Part shown: positions 34,626 through 46,731 of the stretch, one piece after another
Layout: every line of letters starts with the position of its first letter
Numbering within the stretch: the stretch's first letter is position 1
NCBI RefSeq assembly: GCF_020171625.1
Contig: NZ_JAIUZY010000008.1
Span: 62,001-126,000, forward strand
Origin: Salipiger bermudensis
GTDB taxonomy: Bacteria; Pseudomonadota; Alphaproteobacteria; Rhodobacterales; Rhodobacteraceae
Reading direction: 5' to 3'
Length of the DNA: 64,000 bases
Program-made: the position numbers and the translations under genes
The notes under the pieces: generated by a model
The model's input: only the letters and a program-made list of their open reading frames with translations
The model's database searches: none
What the model was told of the DNA's origin: nothing

Positions 34626-35459
34626 ATGAGCGCGACCGCGCGAAAGTCGGCCCCGCTGCCGGACGATATCCGCGCCCGCAAGGGCGGAGCGCCGCTGGTC
34701 AGCCTGACCGCCTACACCACGCCGATGGCGCAGATGATGGACGCGCATTGCGATTTCGTCCTCGTCGGTGACAGCGTCGGGATGGTGCTGCACGGGCTTC
34801 CCTCGACCCTCGGCGTGACGATGGAGATGATGATCCTGCACGCACAGGCGGTGAAACGCGGCCTCGACCGCGCCATGATGGTCGTCGACATGCCCTTCGG
34901 CTCCTACGAGGAAGGCCCCCAGCAGGCGTTCCGCAACGCCGCGCGGCTGATGGCCGAGACCGGCGCCGGGGCGGTGAAGCTCGAGGGCGGCGAGAGCATG
35001 GCCGAGACCATCGCCTTCCTGACCGCGCGCGGCATCCCGGTGATGGCGCATGTCGGTCTCACGCCGCAATCGATCAACACGCTCGGCGGCTACAAGGTGC
35101 AGGGGCGTGGCGCGGCTGGCGATCGGCTGATGGCGGATGCCCATGCGGTGGCCGGGGCAGGGGCCTTTGCCGTGGTGCTCGAGAAGGTGCCGCAGGGCCT
35201 GGCCGATCGGGTGACCGGGGAGCTGCCGATCCCGACCATCGGCATCGGCGCCTCGGCGGGCTGCGACGGGCAGATCCTCGTGGTCGACGACATGCTGGGG
35301 CTCTTCACCGCGTTCAAGCCGAAATTCGTCAAGCGCTACGCGAGTCTCGGCGAACAGGCTGAAGCCGCCATCGCGGCCTATGCTGCCGAGGTGCGCGCCC
35401 GGACCTTTCCCGCGGACGAGCACGTGTTTGCCGACACTGCCCCGGGAGCAAAGCCATGA
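34626..35459 (+). CDS. panB: 3-methyl-2-oxobutanoate hydroxymethyltransferase
   Basis: PanB adds a hydroxymethyl group from methylene-THF to ketoisovalerate, the first step of pantothenate synthesis. The 277-residue product has [20 protein letters not shown] (about 26-45), [33 protein letters not shown] and the late [14 protein letters not shown] and LGLF. GAGGAG lies ahead of ATG 34626. The stop overlaps the panC start by four bases. Confidence 0.97.
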   Translation: MSATARKSAPLPDDIRARKGGAPLVSLTAYTTPMAQMMDAHCDFVLVGDSVGMVLHGLPSTLGVTMEMMILHAQAVKRGLDRAMMVVDMPFGSYEEGPQQAFRNAARLMAETGAGAVKLEGGESMAETIAFLTARGIPVMAHVGLTPQSINTLGGYKVQGRGAAGDRLMADAHAVAGAGAFAVVLEKVPQGLADRVTGELPIPTIGIGASAGCDGQILVVDDMLGLFTAFKPKFVKRYASLGEQAEAAIAAYAAEVRARTFPADEHVFADTAPGAKP

Positions 35460-36298
35460 CCGAGATGCTGCGCACCAAGGCCGAGCTGCGCGACCGGCTC
35501 GCGGGCTGGAAGCGCGCCGGCGAGACGGTGGGCGTTGTGCCCACCATGGGCGCGCTTCACGCCGGGCACCTGAGCCTCGTCGAGGCCGCCAAGGCCGAGT
35601 GCGACCGGGTGATCGTGACGATCTTCGTGAACCCCAAGCAGTTCAACAGCGCCGCCGATCTCGAGAACTACCCGCGCACCGAGCACGCCGATGCCGAGAA
35701 GCTCGCGCCCCATGCGGTCGACGTGATCTACGTGCCCGGGCCCGAGCAGATCTATCCCGAGGGCTTTGCCACCTCGGTGGCGGTGTCGGGCCTGACCGAG
35801 GGGCTTTGCGGCGCCTTCCGCCCGGGCCATTTCGACGGCGTGACCACGGTGGTCTCGAAGCTCTTCCTGCAGACCGGCGCGGACCGCGCCTATTTCGGCG
35901 AGAAGGACTACCAGCAGCTTCAGGTGGTGCGCCGCATGGCCCGCGACCTCGACATCCCCGTCGAGGTGATCGGCTGCGAGACGGTGCGAGAACCAGACGG
36001 GCTGGCGCTGTCCTCGCGCAACGTGCTGCTGCCCGAGGCCACCCGCGCCGCCGCCCCGGTGCTCAACCGCGCCATGGTGGCGATGGCCGAGGGGCTGCGG
36101 GCCGGTGCCGATCTCGCGACGCTGACAGCGCAGGCCGAGGCGGCGATCCTCGAAGGTGGCTTCGAGCGGGTCGAGTATCTCGAGCTGCGCGCCGCCGACG
36201 GGCTTGCGCCGATGACCACGCTCGACCGCCCGGCGCGGCTGCTGGCCGCCGCATGGCTGGGCGGGGTGCGCCTGATCGACAATATCCCGGTGGGTTGA
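35456..36298 (+). CDS. panC: Pantothenate synthetase
   Basis: PanC joins pantoate and beta-alanine using ATP. The 280-residue product has the HIGH-like [15 protein letters not shown] (about 25-39), the substrate motifs [24 protein letters not shown] and [11 protein letters not shown] (KMSKS-like region). It overlaps panB (ATGA), so the two are coupled. The beta-alanine it needs could partly come from the pyrimidine pathway encoded at 1.6-8.2 kb, although panD or other sources may exist outside the window. Confidence 0.97.
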   Translation: MTEMLRTKAELRDRLAGWKRAGETVGVVPTMGALHAGHLSLVEAAKAECDRVIVTIFVNPKQFNSAADLENYPRTEHADAEKLAPHAVDVIYVPGPEQIYPEGFATSVAVSGLTEGLCGAFRPGHFDGVTTVVSKLFLQTGADRAYFGEKDYQQLQVVRRMARDLDIPVEVIGCETVREPDGLALSSRNVLLPEATRAAAPVLNRAMVAMAEGLRAGADLATLTAQAEAAILEGGFERVEYLELRAADGLAPMTTLDRPARLLAAAWLGGVRLIDNIPVG

Positions 36299-36312
36299 GG
36301 GGCGCCCGGCGC

Positions 36313-37452
36313 CTAGAGCAGCCGCTCGGCGATCTCGCCCGAGAGCCACGCGATGCGCCCGCCCGCCATGGTCAATACGATGCGGCGGCTGGCGCGATCC
36401 ATCACCACCAGATCGGCGCGCAGGCCGGGCTCCAGCCTGCCGCGATCCTCGAGCCCCAGGAGCCGCGCCGGCCCCTCAGAGACCATCCGCCACGCCTGCG
36501 CCTCGTCGAGCAGGCCCAGCTCGACGCAGCGCCACGCGGCGCGCGCCGGGGCGGGGTAGTGGTAATCCGAGGCCAGCGCATCGCAGAGCCCGAGCCCGAT
36601 GAGCGCGCTCGCCGCCACGTTGCCGGCATGGCTCGCGCCGCGCACCACGTTGGGCGCGCCGAGCACCACCGCGTCGCCGCCATCGTGCGCCGCCTGCGCC
36701 GCCTCCACCGTCTCGGGGAACTCCGACACGCGCACCCCGCGTGCCCGCCACGCCGCGCGCCCCTCGGCGCTGCGGTCGTCGTGGCTGCCCATCCGGCAGG
36801 CTCTGGCGGCGAGCCGCGCGCAGAGCGCGTCGAGCGCCTCGGGCACCTCGTCGCCGCGGGCGTGCAGCGCTTGCATCAGCGCCAAGTGCGTCTCGGGCGA
36901 GCGACCGGATTTCAGCGCCTGACCGGTGAGCCGCGGCGGCTTGCGCCCCTCGGCGAGCCGCGCGTGCGGCAGGTGGTCGTTGAACACCACGTAGCCGATG
37001 CCCCAGCGGTCGATCGCCGCCTCGGCTTGCGCGAAGGCGTCGAGAAAGTGGGTCTCGAGCCGCAGCTGCAGGCGCAGGTCCACCGGCACGGTCGGCGCCA
37101 CCTCGGCCACCGAGGCGAACACCTCCTCGGCAAACTCCGGCCCGCGCATTCCGCCTTCCCACGACCAGAACTGGGCCAGCATCGCCGTGGTGATGCCGTT
37201 CGCGGCCAGCTCGGCGGCGCAGGCCACCATGCCGGCGTCGCGCTCGCGCAGCGCCCCGCGCCGCGGCGCCATGTGGCGCTCGAAGCCGTCGCCATGTGCG
37301 TCGACGATGCCCGGCAGGATGTCGTAGCCGCCAAGATCCACCCGCCGCCCCTCGGGCGCATCGCAGATCACGCCCGCGGCCACCGACAGGGGCGCATCAC
37401 TCCAGCCGCCCGGGCGCATCACGCGGGCATTCTCGAATGTCAGCTCGATCAT
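36313..37452 (-). CDS. PhnM-like amidohydrolase (alpha-D-ribose 1-methylphosphonate 5-triphosphate diphosphatase family)
   Basis: A 379-residue metal-dependent amidohydrolase. The metal-site GIVDAHGDGFERHMAPRRG (about 50-68) carries the H-x-D and ERH..PR pattern I associate with PhnM of the C-P lyase pathway; MGSHDDRSAEG and LGAPNVVRGASHAGN are further family segments, and a C-terminal LEPGLRADLVVMD closes the barrel. ATG 37452 has GAGGGC upstream. No other phn gene is near, so the substrate may be something other than the PhnM substrate. It is convergent with panC, 14 bases apart. Confidence 0.82.
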   Translation of the reverse strand: MIELTFENARVMRPGGWSDAPLSVAAGVICDAPEGRRVDLGGYDILPGIVDAHGDGFERHMAPRRGALRERDAGMVACAAELAANGITTAMLAQFWSWEGGMRGPEFAEEVFASVAEVAPTVPVDLRLQLRLETHFLDAFAQAEAAIDRWGIGYVVFNDHLPHARLAEGRKPPRLTGQALKSGRSPETHLALMQALHARGDEVPEALDALCARLAARACRMGSHDDRSAEGRAAWRARGVRVSEFPETVEAAQAAHDGGDAVVLGAPNVVRGASHAGNVAASALIGLGLCDALASDYHYPAPARAAWRCVELGLLDEAQAWRMVSEGPARLLGLEDRGRLEPGLRADLVVMDRASRRIVLTMAGGRIAWLSGEIAERLL

Positions 37453-37556
37453 CGGCAGGCCCTCGTGGCGGGGCAGGGTGGCGGAACGGGTACGCGGGTC
37501 ATGTGGCGGGGAATACGGCCTTCCCCCGCCGCGCGAAAGGTGCAAATCTCCGCCCC

Positions 37557-38000
37557 ATGTCGACCTCACCCCGCCTCGCCACCCGCGCCGTCATCCTGCA
37601 CGAAAACCGCCTGCTGCTGGTCAACGCCTGGCCGGGGCAGAAGAGCAATCTGTGGTGCGCCCCCGGTGGCGGTGTCGAGAAGGGCGCCTCGCTGCACGAC
37701 AACCTCGCCCGCGAGGTGCATGAGGAGACCGGCCTTACCGTGCGCGTGGGCCTGCCCTGTCTCGTCAACGAGTACCATGCCCCCGAGGCCGGCTTTCACC
37801 AGGTCGAGCTGTTCTTCCGCTGCGAGATCACCGACGGCGCGCTGTCGGATGACTGGCGTGACCCGGAGGGCGTGGTGCACACCCGCCGCTTCGTCACCCG
37901 CGCCGAGATGGCGGGGCTGCGCTACAAGCCAGACAGCCTGCCGAAGGTGGCGTGGGAGACCGGCCCCGGCTACGATCCGCTGGAGCTTCTGGCCTCATGA
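37557..38000 (+). CDS. Nudix hydrolase
   Basis: A 147-residue Nudix protein that would split a nucleoside diphosphate linked to another group. The Nudix box is GGGVEKGASLHDNLAREVHE followed by ETGL (about residues 37-60). The REVxEE core with the metal-binding Glu residues is intact, but the first conserved Glu (usually PGE) is Ala (KGA). Start ATG 37557, no strong SD; the frame is open further upstream but without family similarity. It is 39 bases ahead of the importer operon. Confidence 0.86.
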   Translation: MSTSPRLATRAVILHENRLLLVNAWPGQKSNLWCAPGGGVEKGASLHDNLAREVHEETGLTVRVGLPCLVNEYHAPEAGFHQVELFFRCEITDGALSDDWRDPEGVVHTRRFVTRAEMAGLRYKPDSLPKVAWETGPGYDPLELLAS

Positions 38001-38039
38001 GCGGCGCGCCCCGACCCGCCGCGGCGCCGTAGGCGCGCC

Positions 38040-38980
<941 letters not shown>

Positions 38981-38984
<4 letters not shown>

Positions 38985-39792
38985 CCCGCAACCTGATCCT
39001 TGGCACGCTGCTCACCGCGTTCCTCGTCGGCGCCGCGCTGCTGTCCTTCGTCTGGACCCCGTACCCGACCGACACCGTCGCCATCGCCGAGCGCCTGCAG
39101 CCACCCTCGGCGTCGCACTGGCTCGGCACCGACCATTTCGGCCGCGACATGCTGAGCCTCGTGATGGTCGGCGCCCGCACCTCGATCGCCGTGGCGCTGG
39201 TGGCGGTGGGCATCGGGCTGGGGCTGGGCGTGCCTCTGGGCCTTGCCGCCGCGGCGCGTTCGGGGGGCTGGCTCGACGAGGCGATCATGCGGATGAACGA
39301 CCTGATCTTCGCCTTCCCGAGCCTCGTCATCGCGATCCTGATCACGGCCATCTTCGGCCCCGGCGCCACCAACGCCATCATCGCCATCGGCATCTTCAAC
39401 ATCCCGGTCTTCGCCCGTCTGTCGCGCGGCGCCGCGCTGAGCCTGTGGCGGCGCGATTTCATCCTCGCCGCCCGCACTGCCGGCAAGTCGGCACCGCGGA
39501 TCAGCGCCGAGCACATCCTGCCCAACATCGCCAACCTGCTGATCGTGCAGGGCACTATCCAGTTCTCGCTCGGCATCCTCGCCGAGGCCGGCCTCTCCTA
39601 CGTGGGCCTCGGCGCGCAGCCCCCGATCCCCTCCTGGGGCCGGATGCTGGCCGACGCCCAGACCATGGTGGCGCTCGCCCCGCATGTGGCCATCATCCCG
39701 GGCCTCGCCATCGTCCTGAGCGTGCTCGGCCTCAACCTGCTGGGCGATGGCCTGCGCGACCGGCTCGACCCGAGGCTGGGAGCGGTGCGCAG

Positions 39793-39796
<4 letters not shown>
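38981..39796 (+). CDS. Dpp/Opp-type ABC transporter permease (DppC-like)
   Basis: A 271-residue permease. DppC marks are HWLGTDHFGRDMLSLVMVGA (about 47-66), the multi-helix core and the EAA loop ILAARTAGKSAPRISAEHIL then PNIANLLIV. ATGA overlaps at both ends couple it to the DppB-like and ATPase genes. It pairs with the DppB-like protein as a heterodimer. Confidence 0.93.
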
Positions 39797-41505
<1,709 letters not shown>

Positions 41506-42979
41506 CGCGCATCTGAACCTTGCGCGCGACAGCGCGCAGATGTTGATCGGCGGCGAGTGGCGCGACAGCGCCGGCACGCTGCCCATCGTGAACCCCTCGA
41601 CCGGAGAGGAGATCGGCCGCATCGCCCGCGGCACTGCGACGGATATCGACGCGGCGGTCGCGGCTGCGCAGGCGGCGCTCGAGGGCGACTGGGGCCGCAT
41701 GACGGCGCTCGAGCGCGGGCGGATCCTGACCCGGCTCTCGGCGCTGGTGCTCGAGCACGTGGACGCGCTGGCCGCGCTCGAGGCGATGGATGTCGGCAAG
41801 CCGCTGACGCAGGCCCGCGCCGACGCCGTGGCGCTGGCACGGTACTGCGAGTTCTACGGTGGTGCTGCCGACAAGGTACACGGCGCCACCATCCCCTATC
41901 TCGACGGCTACACGGTCTATACCCTGCGCGAGCCGCACGGGGTGACCGGCCATATCGTGCCGTGGAACTACCCGATGCAGATCATCGGGCGCTCGGTCGG
42001 GGCGGCGCTGACCATGGGCAACGCCTGCGTGCTGAAACCGGCCGAGGATGCCTGCCTCACGGCGCTGGCCTTTGCCCGGCTGGCGCAGCAGGCGGGGCTG
42101 CCGCCGGGTGCGCTCAACGTGGTGCCGGGGCTGGGGTCCGAGGCCGGTGCGGCGCTCTCGGCCCATCCCGGCATTCAGCATCTGAGCTTCACCGGCTCCG
42201 TCGGCACCGGCGCCGCCGTGCAACAGGCGGCGGGCGCCAACGTGGTGCCGGTCACGCTCGAGCTTGGCGGCAAGTCGCCGCAGCTCGTCTTCGCCGATGC
42301 CGACCTCGATGCCGCGCTGCCCTTCCTCGTCAATGCCGGGCTTCAGAACGCCGGGCAGACCTGTTCGGCCGCGTCGCGCATCCTTGTCGAGCGCCCGGTT
42401 CTTTCCGAGGTCAGCCGCCGCATGGCCGAGGCCTACGCGGGGAAACTAGTCGGCCCGGCGCTGGACGATCCCGATGTCGGCCCGCTGATCAACGCCACCC
42501 AGAAGGCGCGGGTCGAGGGCTATCTGGCGCAAGGCGCCGACCTGCCGCTGCTGGCCCGCGCCCGGCTCGCCGAGGGCCTGCCCGAGGGCGGCACCTACGT
42601 GCAGCCGGCGCTGTTCGGCCCGGTGCCCGCGGATCACGTTCTGGCGCAGGTCGAGGTGTTTGGCCCCGTGCAGGTCATCGTGCCCTTCGACAGCGAGGAC
42701 GAGGCGGTGCGGATCGCCAACGGCACCGATTACGGCCTCGTGGCCAGCGTCTGGACCCGCGACGGAGCACGACAGATGCAGCTCGCCAAGAAGCTGCGCG
42801 CCGGGCAGGTGTTTCTCAACAATTACGGTGCGGGGGGCGGGGTGGAGCTGCCGTTCGGCGGCGTCGGCAAGTCGGGGCACGGGCGCGAGAAAGGCTTCGA
42901 GGCGCTCTACGGTTTCTCAGTGCTCAAGACCGTCGCCGCGCATCACGGCTGAGCGCGATTTTCAGGGAGGAGACAGGAC

Positions 42980-43720
42980 ATGAGACTTGAAGGCAAACGC
43001 GCCATCGTGACGGGCGCCGGATCGGGCTTTGGCGAGGGCATCGCCACGCGCTTCGCGGCCGAGGGCGCGCAGGTGATGGTGGCCGATATCAACGCAGAAG
43101 GCGCCGAGCGCGTGGCGGCGGCCTGCGGTGGCATCGCGCAGCGCGTCGACGTCGCGGATGGCGACAGCGTGGAGGAGATGGTCGCCCGCGCAATGGCCGA
43201 GATGGGTCGGGTCGACATCCTCGTGAACAACGCCGGCATCACTCACCTGCCGGCGCCGATGGAGGAGGTCTCGGAGGCGGATTTCGACCGCGTCTTCGCG
43301 GTGAACTGCAAGTCGGTCTACCTCACGGCGCGGGCGCTGGTGGGGCACATGAAGGAGCTGGGCGCGGGCGCGATCCTGAACGTGGCCTCGACCGCGGGCG
43401 TCTCGCCGCGACCACGGCTCAACTGGTACAACGCCTCGAAGGGCTGGATGAACACCGCCACCAAGGCGATGGCGATCGAGCTGGCGCCGGCGGGGGTGCG
43501 GGTCAACGCGCTGAACCCGGTGGCGGGCGACACGCCGCTGCTGGCGCGCTTCATGGGCGAGGATACGCCCGAGATGCGGGCCAAGTTCCTCTCCACCATT
43601 CCCATCGGGCGGTTCTCGACGCCGGAGGATCTGGCCAATGCGGCGCTGTTCCTGTGTTCGGACGAGGCGTCGATGGTCACCGGGGTCTGCATGGAAGTGG
43701 ATGGCGGGCGCTGCATCTAG
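42980..43720 (+). CDS. SDR-family oxidoreductase
   Basis: A 246-residue short-chain dehydrogenase. The cofactor motif TGAGSGFGEG (about 11-20), the NNAG motif (DILVNNAGI), catalytic Ser in NVASTAG and the YNASK Tyr/Lys pair (about 153-157) are all in place, and the C-terminal VTGVCMEVDGGRCI is typical of FabG-like enzymes. It follows the aldehyde dehydrogenase by 27 bases with GGGAGGAGA in between, and closes the importer operon. Substrate unknown. Confidence 0.92.
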   Translation: MRLEGKRAIVTGAGSGFGEGIATRFAAEGAQVMVADINAEGAERVAAACGGIAQRVDVADGDSVEEMVARAMAEMGRVDILVNNAGITHLPAPMEEVSEADFDRVFAVNCKSVYLTARALVGHMKELGAGAILNVASTAGVSPRPRLNWYNASKGWMNTATKAMAIELAPAGVRVNALNPVAGDTPLLARFMGEDTPEMRAKFLSTIPIGRFSTPEDLANAALFLCSDEASMVTGVCMEVDGGRCI

Positions 43721-43761
43721 GAATGCGGTCGCGGGTGTCATAGCGGTGCGCGAGCGGAGAG

Positions 43762-44207
43762 GGGGCTGGGGGCGCTGCCCCCGTCCGCACTTCGCGCGTC
43801 CTCCCCCGGAGTATTTTTGACGAAGAGAAGGGCTGGGTTGGGCTGGTCTTGGTCGTATGGACCTGAGGCCGGGCCCTGTGTGATGCGCCGGGCCGGGTGG
43901 GGGCGCTGCCCCCGTTTGCACTTCGCGCGTCCTCCCCCGGAGTATTTTTGACGAAGAGAAGGGCGGGGGTGGGCTGGCTGGTCGTCCGGACCTGAGGTCG
44001 GGCGCTCTGTGACACGCCGGGGTTTTGGGGCACTGCGCGCGTCCTCCCCAAGTGGTTTTTGACGAAGAGATGGGTAGGGGCTGGCTGGTCTCGGGAGTCC
44101 GGTCTGATGTCGGCCCTTTTGTGATGCGCAGGGCGCTTGGGGGCGCTGCCCCCGGCCGCGCTGCGCGCGTCCTTCCCCGAGGTATTTTTGAACCAGAGAA
44201 GGGTGGG
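43762..44207 (+). repeat. Four-unit tandem array of the GC-hairpin intergenic repeat (R4)
   Basis: Fills most of the 543-bp gap between the SDR and P1 peptidase genes. The hairpin GGGGGCGCTGCCCCC occurs at 43768, 43899 and 44139; a third unit around 44020 has lost it. Each unit then has CGCGCGTCCTCCCC, a box like GGAGTATTTTTGACGAAGAG at 43810, 43941, 44051 and 44181, and linkers such as GGACCTGAGGTCGGGC near 43860, 43988 and 44100. The T-rich boxes are 131, 110 and 129 bases apart. No gene is seen in it; long frames on the minus strand only reflect the repeats. Confidence 0.85.
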
Positions 44208-44263
44208 GGATTGCGCCTGGAGTGGCGGTTGGCGAGGGTGGCGGAGAGCAAGGGAGGGGCGCG

Positions 44264-45265
44264 ATGCGGCCGGGCGAGAGAAACCTGATCACCGATGTCG
44301 AGGGGCTGCGGGTCGGCCATGCCGAGGATGCGGCCCTGAAATCGGGTGTCAGCGTGGTCACCGCGGAGGCGCCCTTCGTGGCCTCGGTGGCGGTGATGGG
44401 CGGGGCGCCCGGCACGCGCGAGACCGATCTGCTGGCGCCGGACAAGTCGGCGCCGGGGGTGGATGCGCTGGTGCTGTCCGGGGGCAGCGCCTTCGGGCTG
44501 GCGGCGGCGCAGGGCGTGATGGATATGCTGCACGAGGCCGGGCGCGGGTTCGAGGTGCTCTCGGCGCGGGTGCCGCTGGTGCCGGCGGCGATCCTCTTCG
44601 ATCTGCTTAATGGCGGCGACAAGGACTGGGGCGTGAACCCGTACCCGGCGCTCGGGCGCACCGCGCTGGCGGCGGCCGGTCCGCGCTTTGCGCTTGGCAG
44701 CGTCGGGGCGGGCTGCGGGGCGCAGACCGCTATGCACAAGGGCGGGCTGGGCTCTGCGAGCCTCGTGCTCGAGGATGGCGTCACGGTAGGGGCACTTGTC
44801 GCGGTGAACCCGCTGGGCAGCGTCACCACGCCCTCGGGGCGGCATTTCTGGGCCGCGCCGCACGAGATCGACGGCGAGTTCGGCGCGCTGGGCGTCGACC
44901 CGACCAGCGGCGCGGCGCTGCCGCAGAGCCGCAAGAGCGCGGCGATGGCGGCGCAGGGCAACACCACCATCGCGGTGGTGGCGACCGATGCGGCCCTCGA
45001 CAAGGCACAGTGTCACCGCGTCGCGGTGGCGGCGCATGACGGCATCGCCCGGGCCATCGTACCCGCGCACACGCCGATGGACGGCGATCTCGTGTTCTCG
45101 GCCGCCACGGGGCGTCGCGCGCTGGAGGCGCCGGCGCTGCAACTGGCGCAGATCGGCCACGCCGCCAGCGTCTGCCTCGCCCGGGCCATCGCCCGCGCGG
45201 TCTGGGAGGCGACGCCCGCGCCGGGAGACACGCTGCCGACGCTGCGCGGCGAGCTGGGGCTCTAG
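44264..45265 (+). CDS. P1-family peptidase (DmpA/NylC-like, self-processing)
   Basis: A 333-residue N-terminal-nucleophile hydrolase. The expected self-cleavage site is in AQGNTTIAVVATDA (about residues 227-240): in the nylon-oligomer hydrolase NylC the chain is cut between Asn and Thr of a GNTT sequence and the new N-terminal Thr is the nucleophile. Other family segments are NLITDVEGLRVGHAEDA, ALVLSGGSAFGLAAAQGVMD and GSVGAGCGAQT. ATG 44264 has GGGAGG upstream. Natural substrates are probably small peptides or amides. Its stop shares CTAG with the convergent SseB gene. Confidence 0.9.
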   Translation: MRPGERNLITDVEGLRVGHAEDAALKSGVSVVTAEAPFVASVAVMGGAPGTRETDLLAPDKSAPGVDALVLSGGSAFGLAAAQGVMDMLHEAGRGFEVLSARVPLVPAAILFDLLNGGDKDWGVNPYPALGRTALAAAGPRFALGSVGAGCGAQTAMHKGGLGSASLVLEDGVTVGALVAVNPLGSVTTPSGRHFWAAPHEIDGEFGALGVDPTSGAALPQSRKSAAMAAQGNTTIAVVATDAALDKAQCHRVAVAAHDGIARAIVPAHTPMDGDLVFSAATGRRALEAPALQLAQIGHAASVCLARAIARAVWEATPAPGDTLPTLRGELGL

Positions 45266-46053
45266 CGCAGGATCGGCGGGCTGTCCGGGTCGGAGCCGGG
45301 CGCGGCGCGCTCGGCGCGCTGCGGTTCGTGCAGCTCGGGCAGGTCGAAGCGCAGGCCGACCCGGGCCAGCAGCGCCGCCAGCGGCTCGTCATCGCGCACG
45401 AAGCTCACATCCAGAGACCCGGCCTCGATGCCGGAGAACACCAGCGCCTCGTTCACCGCACGGGCCAGAGCGTCCTCGGCGCCGGGGGTGGCCCCGCCGA
45501 AGGCCAGAAGATGGCTGCGGCTGCCATCGGCGTAGTGCACGCCCGCAAGCCAAGCGCAGCGCGCCAGCCCGGCGGCGGTGGCAAGCTTGGTGTCGAGCGC
45601 GGTGATCAGAACCTCGGGCAGGCCGCCCGGCGCGGTGACCTCCTCGATCCCGGCCTCGGCCTCCTGCGGGCCGTGGCCCAGCGTCTCCGAGAGCCAGTCC
45701 ACCGCCTGTGGCGGCAGCAGGATCGAGGACGGCGCGACCTCGAGATTGACCGCCAGACCGATGCCCTGACCGGCCAGCATCGCGGCCACGTTGCGCCCCG
45801 AGAGCGCGGCGTAGGGCACCGGCTGGCCGACGAACTGCGACAGCCGCTCCTCGCGGTCGAAGACCAGCACGAAGCTGGCATCGGCGAGCTCGAACAGCTC
45901 GGGCTCGATCTGGTCGCCCTCGGCTTCCTTGGTCAGCAGGAGGAACAGCTCGCTGTCGGCGAGCCGTTCGTAGAAGCGCAGGCGCGCGGCATCATCCAGC
46001 GGCGCGGCCTCCATCGCCGCGTGGGCGGCGTCGAGCGGGGTCGTTTCGGTCAT
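45262..46053 (-). CDS. SseB-family protein
   Basis: A 263-residue soluble protein. The N-terminal part (ARLRFYERLADSELFLLLTK, PVPYAALSGRNVAAMLAGQG, GLAVNLEVAPSSILLPPQAV) matches the SseB N-terminal domain known from a T3SS-linked enhanced serine sensitivity protein, whose biochemical role is not settled. The ATG at 46053 overlaps the stop of the glycosylase gene (ATGA), so the two are coupled. It overlaps the P1 peptidase gene tail to tail by four bases. Confidence 0.82.
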   Translation of the reverse strand: MTETTPLDAAHAAMEAAPLDDAARLRFYERLADSELFLLLTKEAEGDQIEPELFELADASFVLVFDREERLSQFVGQPVPYAALSGRNVAAMLAGQGIGLAVNLEVAPSSILLPPQAVDWLSETLGHGPQEAEAGIEEVTAPGGLPEVLITALDTKLATAAGLARCAWLAGVHYADGSRSHLLAFGGATPGAEDALARAVNEALVFSGIEAGSLDVSFVRDDEPLAALLARVGLRFDLPELHEPQRAERAAPGSDPDSPPILR

Positions 46054-46646
46054 TCCATCACCTCGCGGACACGGGCGCGCAGAACGGGCAGCAGCTCGTC
46101 CTCGAACCACGGGTTGCGTTTCAACCATGCCGTATTGCGCCAGGACGGGTGCGGCAAGGGGATAGCGTCGGGAAGATGGTCGCGCCAGTTGCGCACCGTC
46201 TCGGTCACGCCGGTCTTCACGCCCAGATGGTAGCGGTGGGCGTAGCCGCCGATATAGAGCCGCAGACGGACCTCGCCGAGCGCCGCGAACAGGCGGTCAT
46301 GCCAGGTGTGGCGGCAGATCGGCGGCGGCGGCAGGTCGCCCCCCTGCGCGTCGTAGCCCGGAAAGCAGAACGCCATCGGCATGATGGCCACGCGCGAGCG
46401 GTCCCAGAAGGTGGCCTCGTCCAGCCCGAGCCACGCCCGCAGCCGGACGCCGGAGGGGTCGTCGAAGGGGCGGGCGGCGTTGTGGGCGCGCATTCCGGGT
46501 GCCTGGCTGGCGATCAGAAGACGGGCGCCGGGGGCGAACCAGACCACCGGGCGCGGCGAATGCCGGGTGGCGGTGGCGGCGAACCGTTCGGCGCAGAGTC
46601 GGCAGCGCGACAACTCGTCGGCGAGGGCGGGGAGGGACTCGGTCAT
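46050..46646 (-). CDS. Uracil-DNA glycosylase superfamily protein with probable Fe-S cluster
   Basis: A 198-residue UDG-fold protein that would remove uracil or another damaged base from DNA. Motif 1 is ASQAPGMRAH (about 46-55) and motif 2 is LPHPSWRN (about 166). Cysteines at 15, 18, 94 and 111 (C-x2-C and C-x16-C) fit the four-cysteine layout of family 4/5 UDGs that bind [4Fe-4S]. Motif 1 has no Glu or Asn at the usual water-activating place that I can fix with confidence, so substrate is open. Coupled to the SseB gene. Confidence 0.82.
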   Translation of the reverse strand: MTESLPALADELSRCRLCAERFAATATRHSPRPVVWFAPGARLLIASQAPGMRAHNAARPFDDPSGVRLRAWLGLDEATFWDRSRVAIMPMAFCFPGYDAQGGDLPPPPICRHTWHDRLFAALGEVRLRLYIGGYAHRYHLGVKTGVTETVRNWRDHLPDAIPLPHPSWRNTAWLKRNPWFEDELLPVLRARVREVME

Positions 46647-46691
46647 GCCCCTGAGCTAGGGCGCGGAGGGTCGGGAGGCCAGCCCCGCCAT

Positions 46692-46711
46692 ATTTCTAAA
46701 ATTCTCGAAAT
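46692..46711 (+). promoter_or_regulatory. Probable ArsR operator, site 1
   Basis: ATTTCTAAAATTCTCGAAAT, an AT-rich imperfect inverted repeat in a high-GC setting. It equals the reverse complement of site 2 at 17 of 20 positions. Confidence 0.6.
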
Positions 46712-46731
46712 AAAACTTGCCCGACTCAGTA

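Noticed and set aside
43738-45003. Minus-strand frame with repeated Arg/Ser/Pro segments
   Set aside because: The repeated peptide pattern only reflects translation of the tandem hairpin array and the reverse of the P1 peptidase gene.
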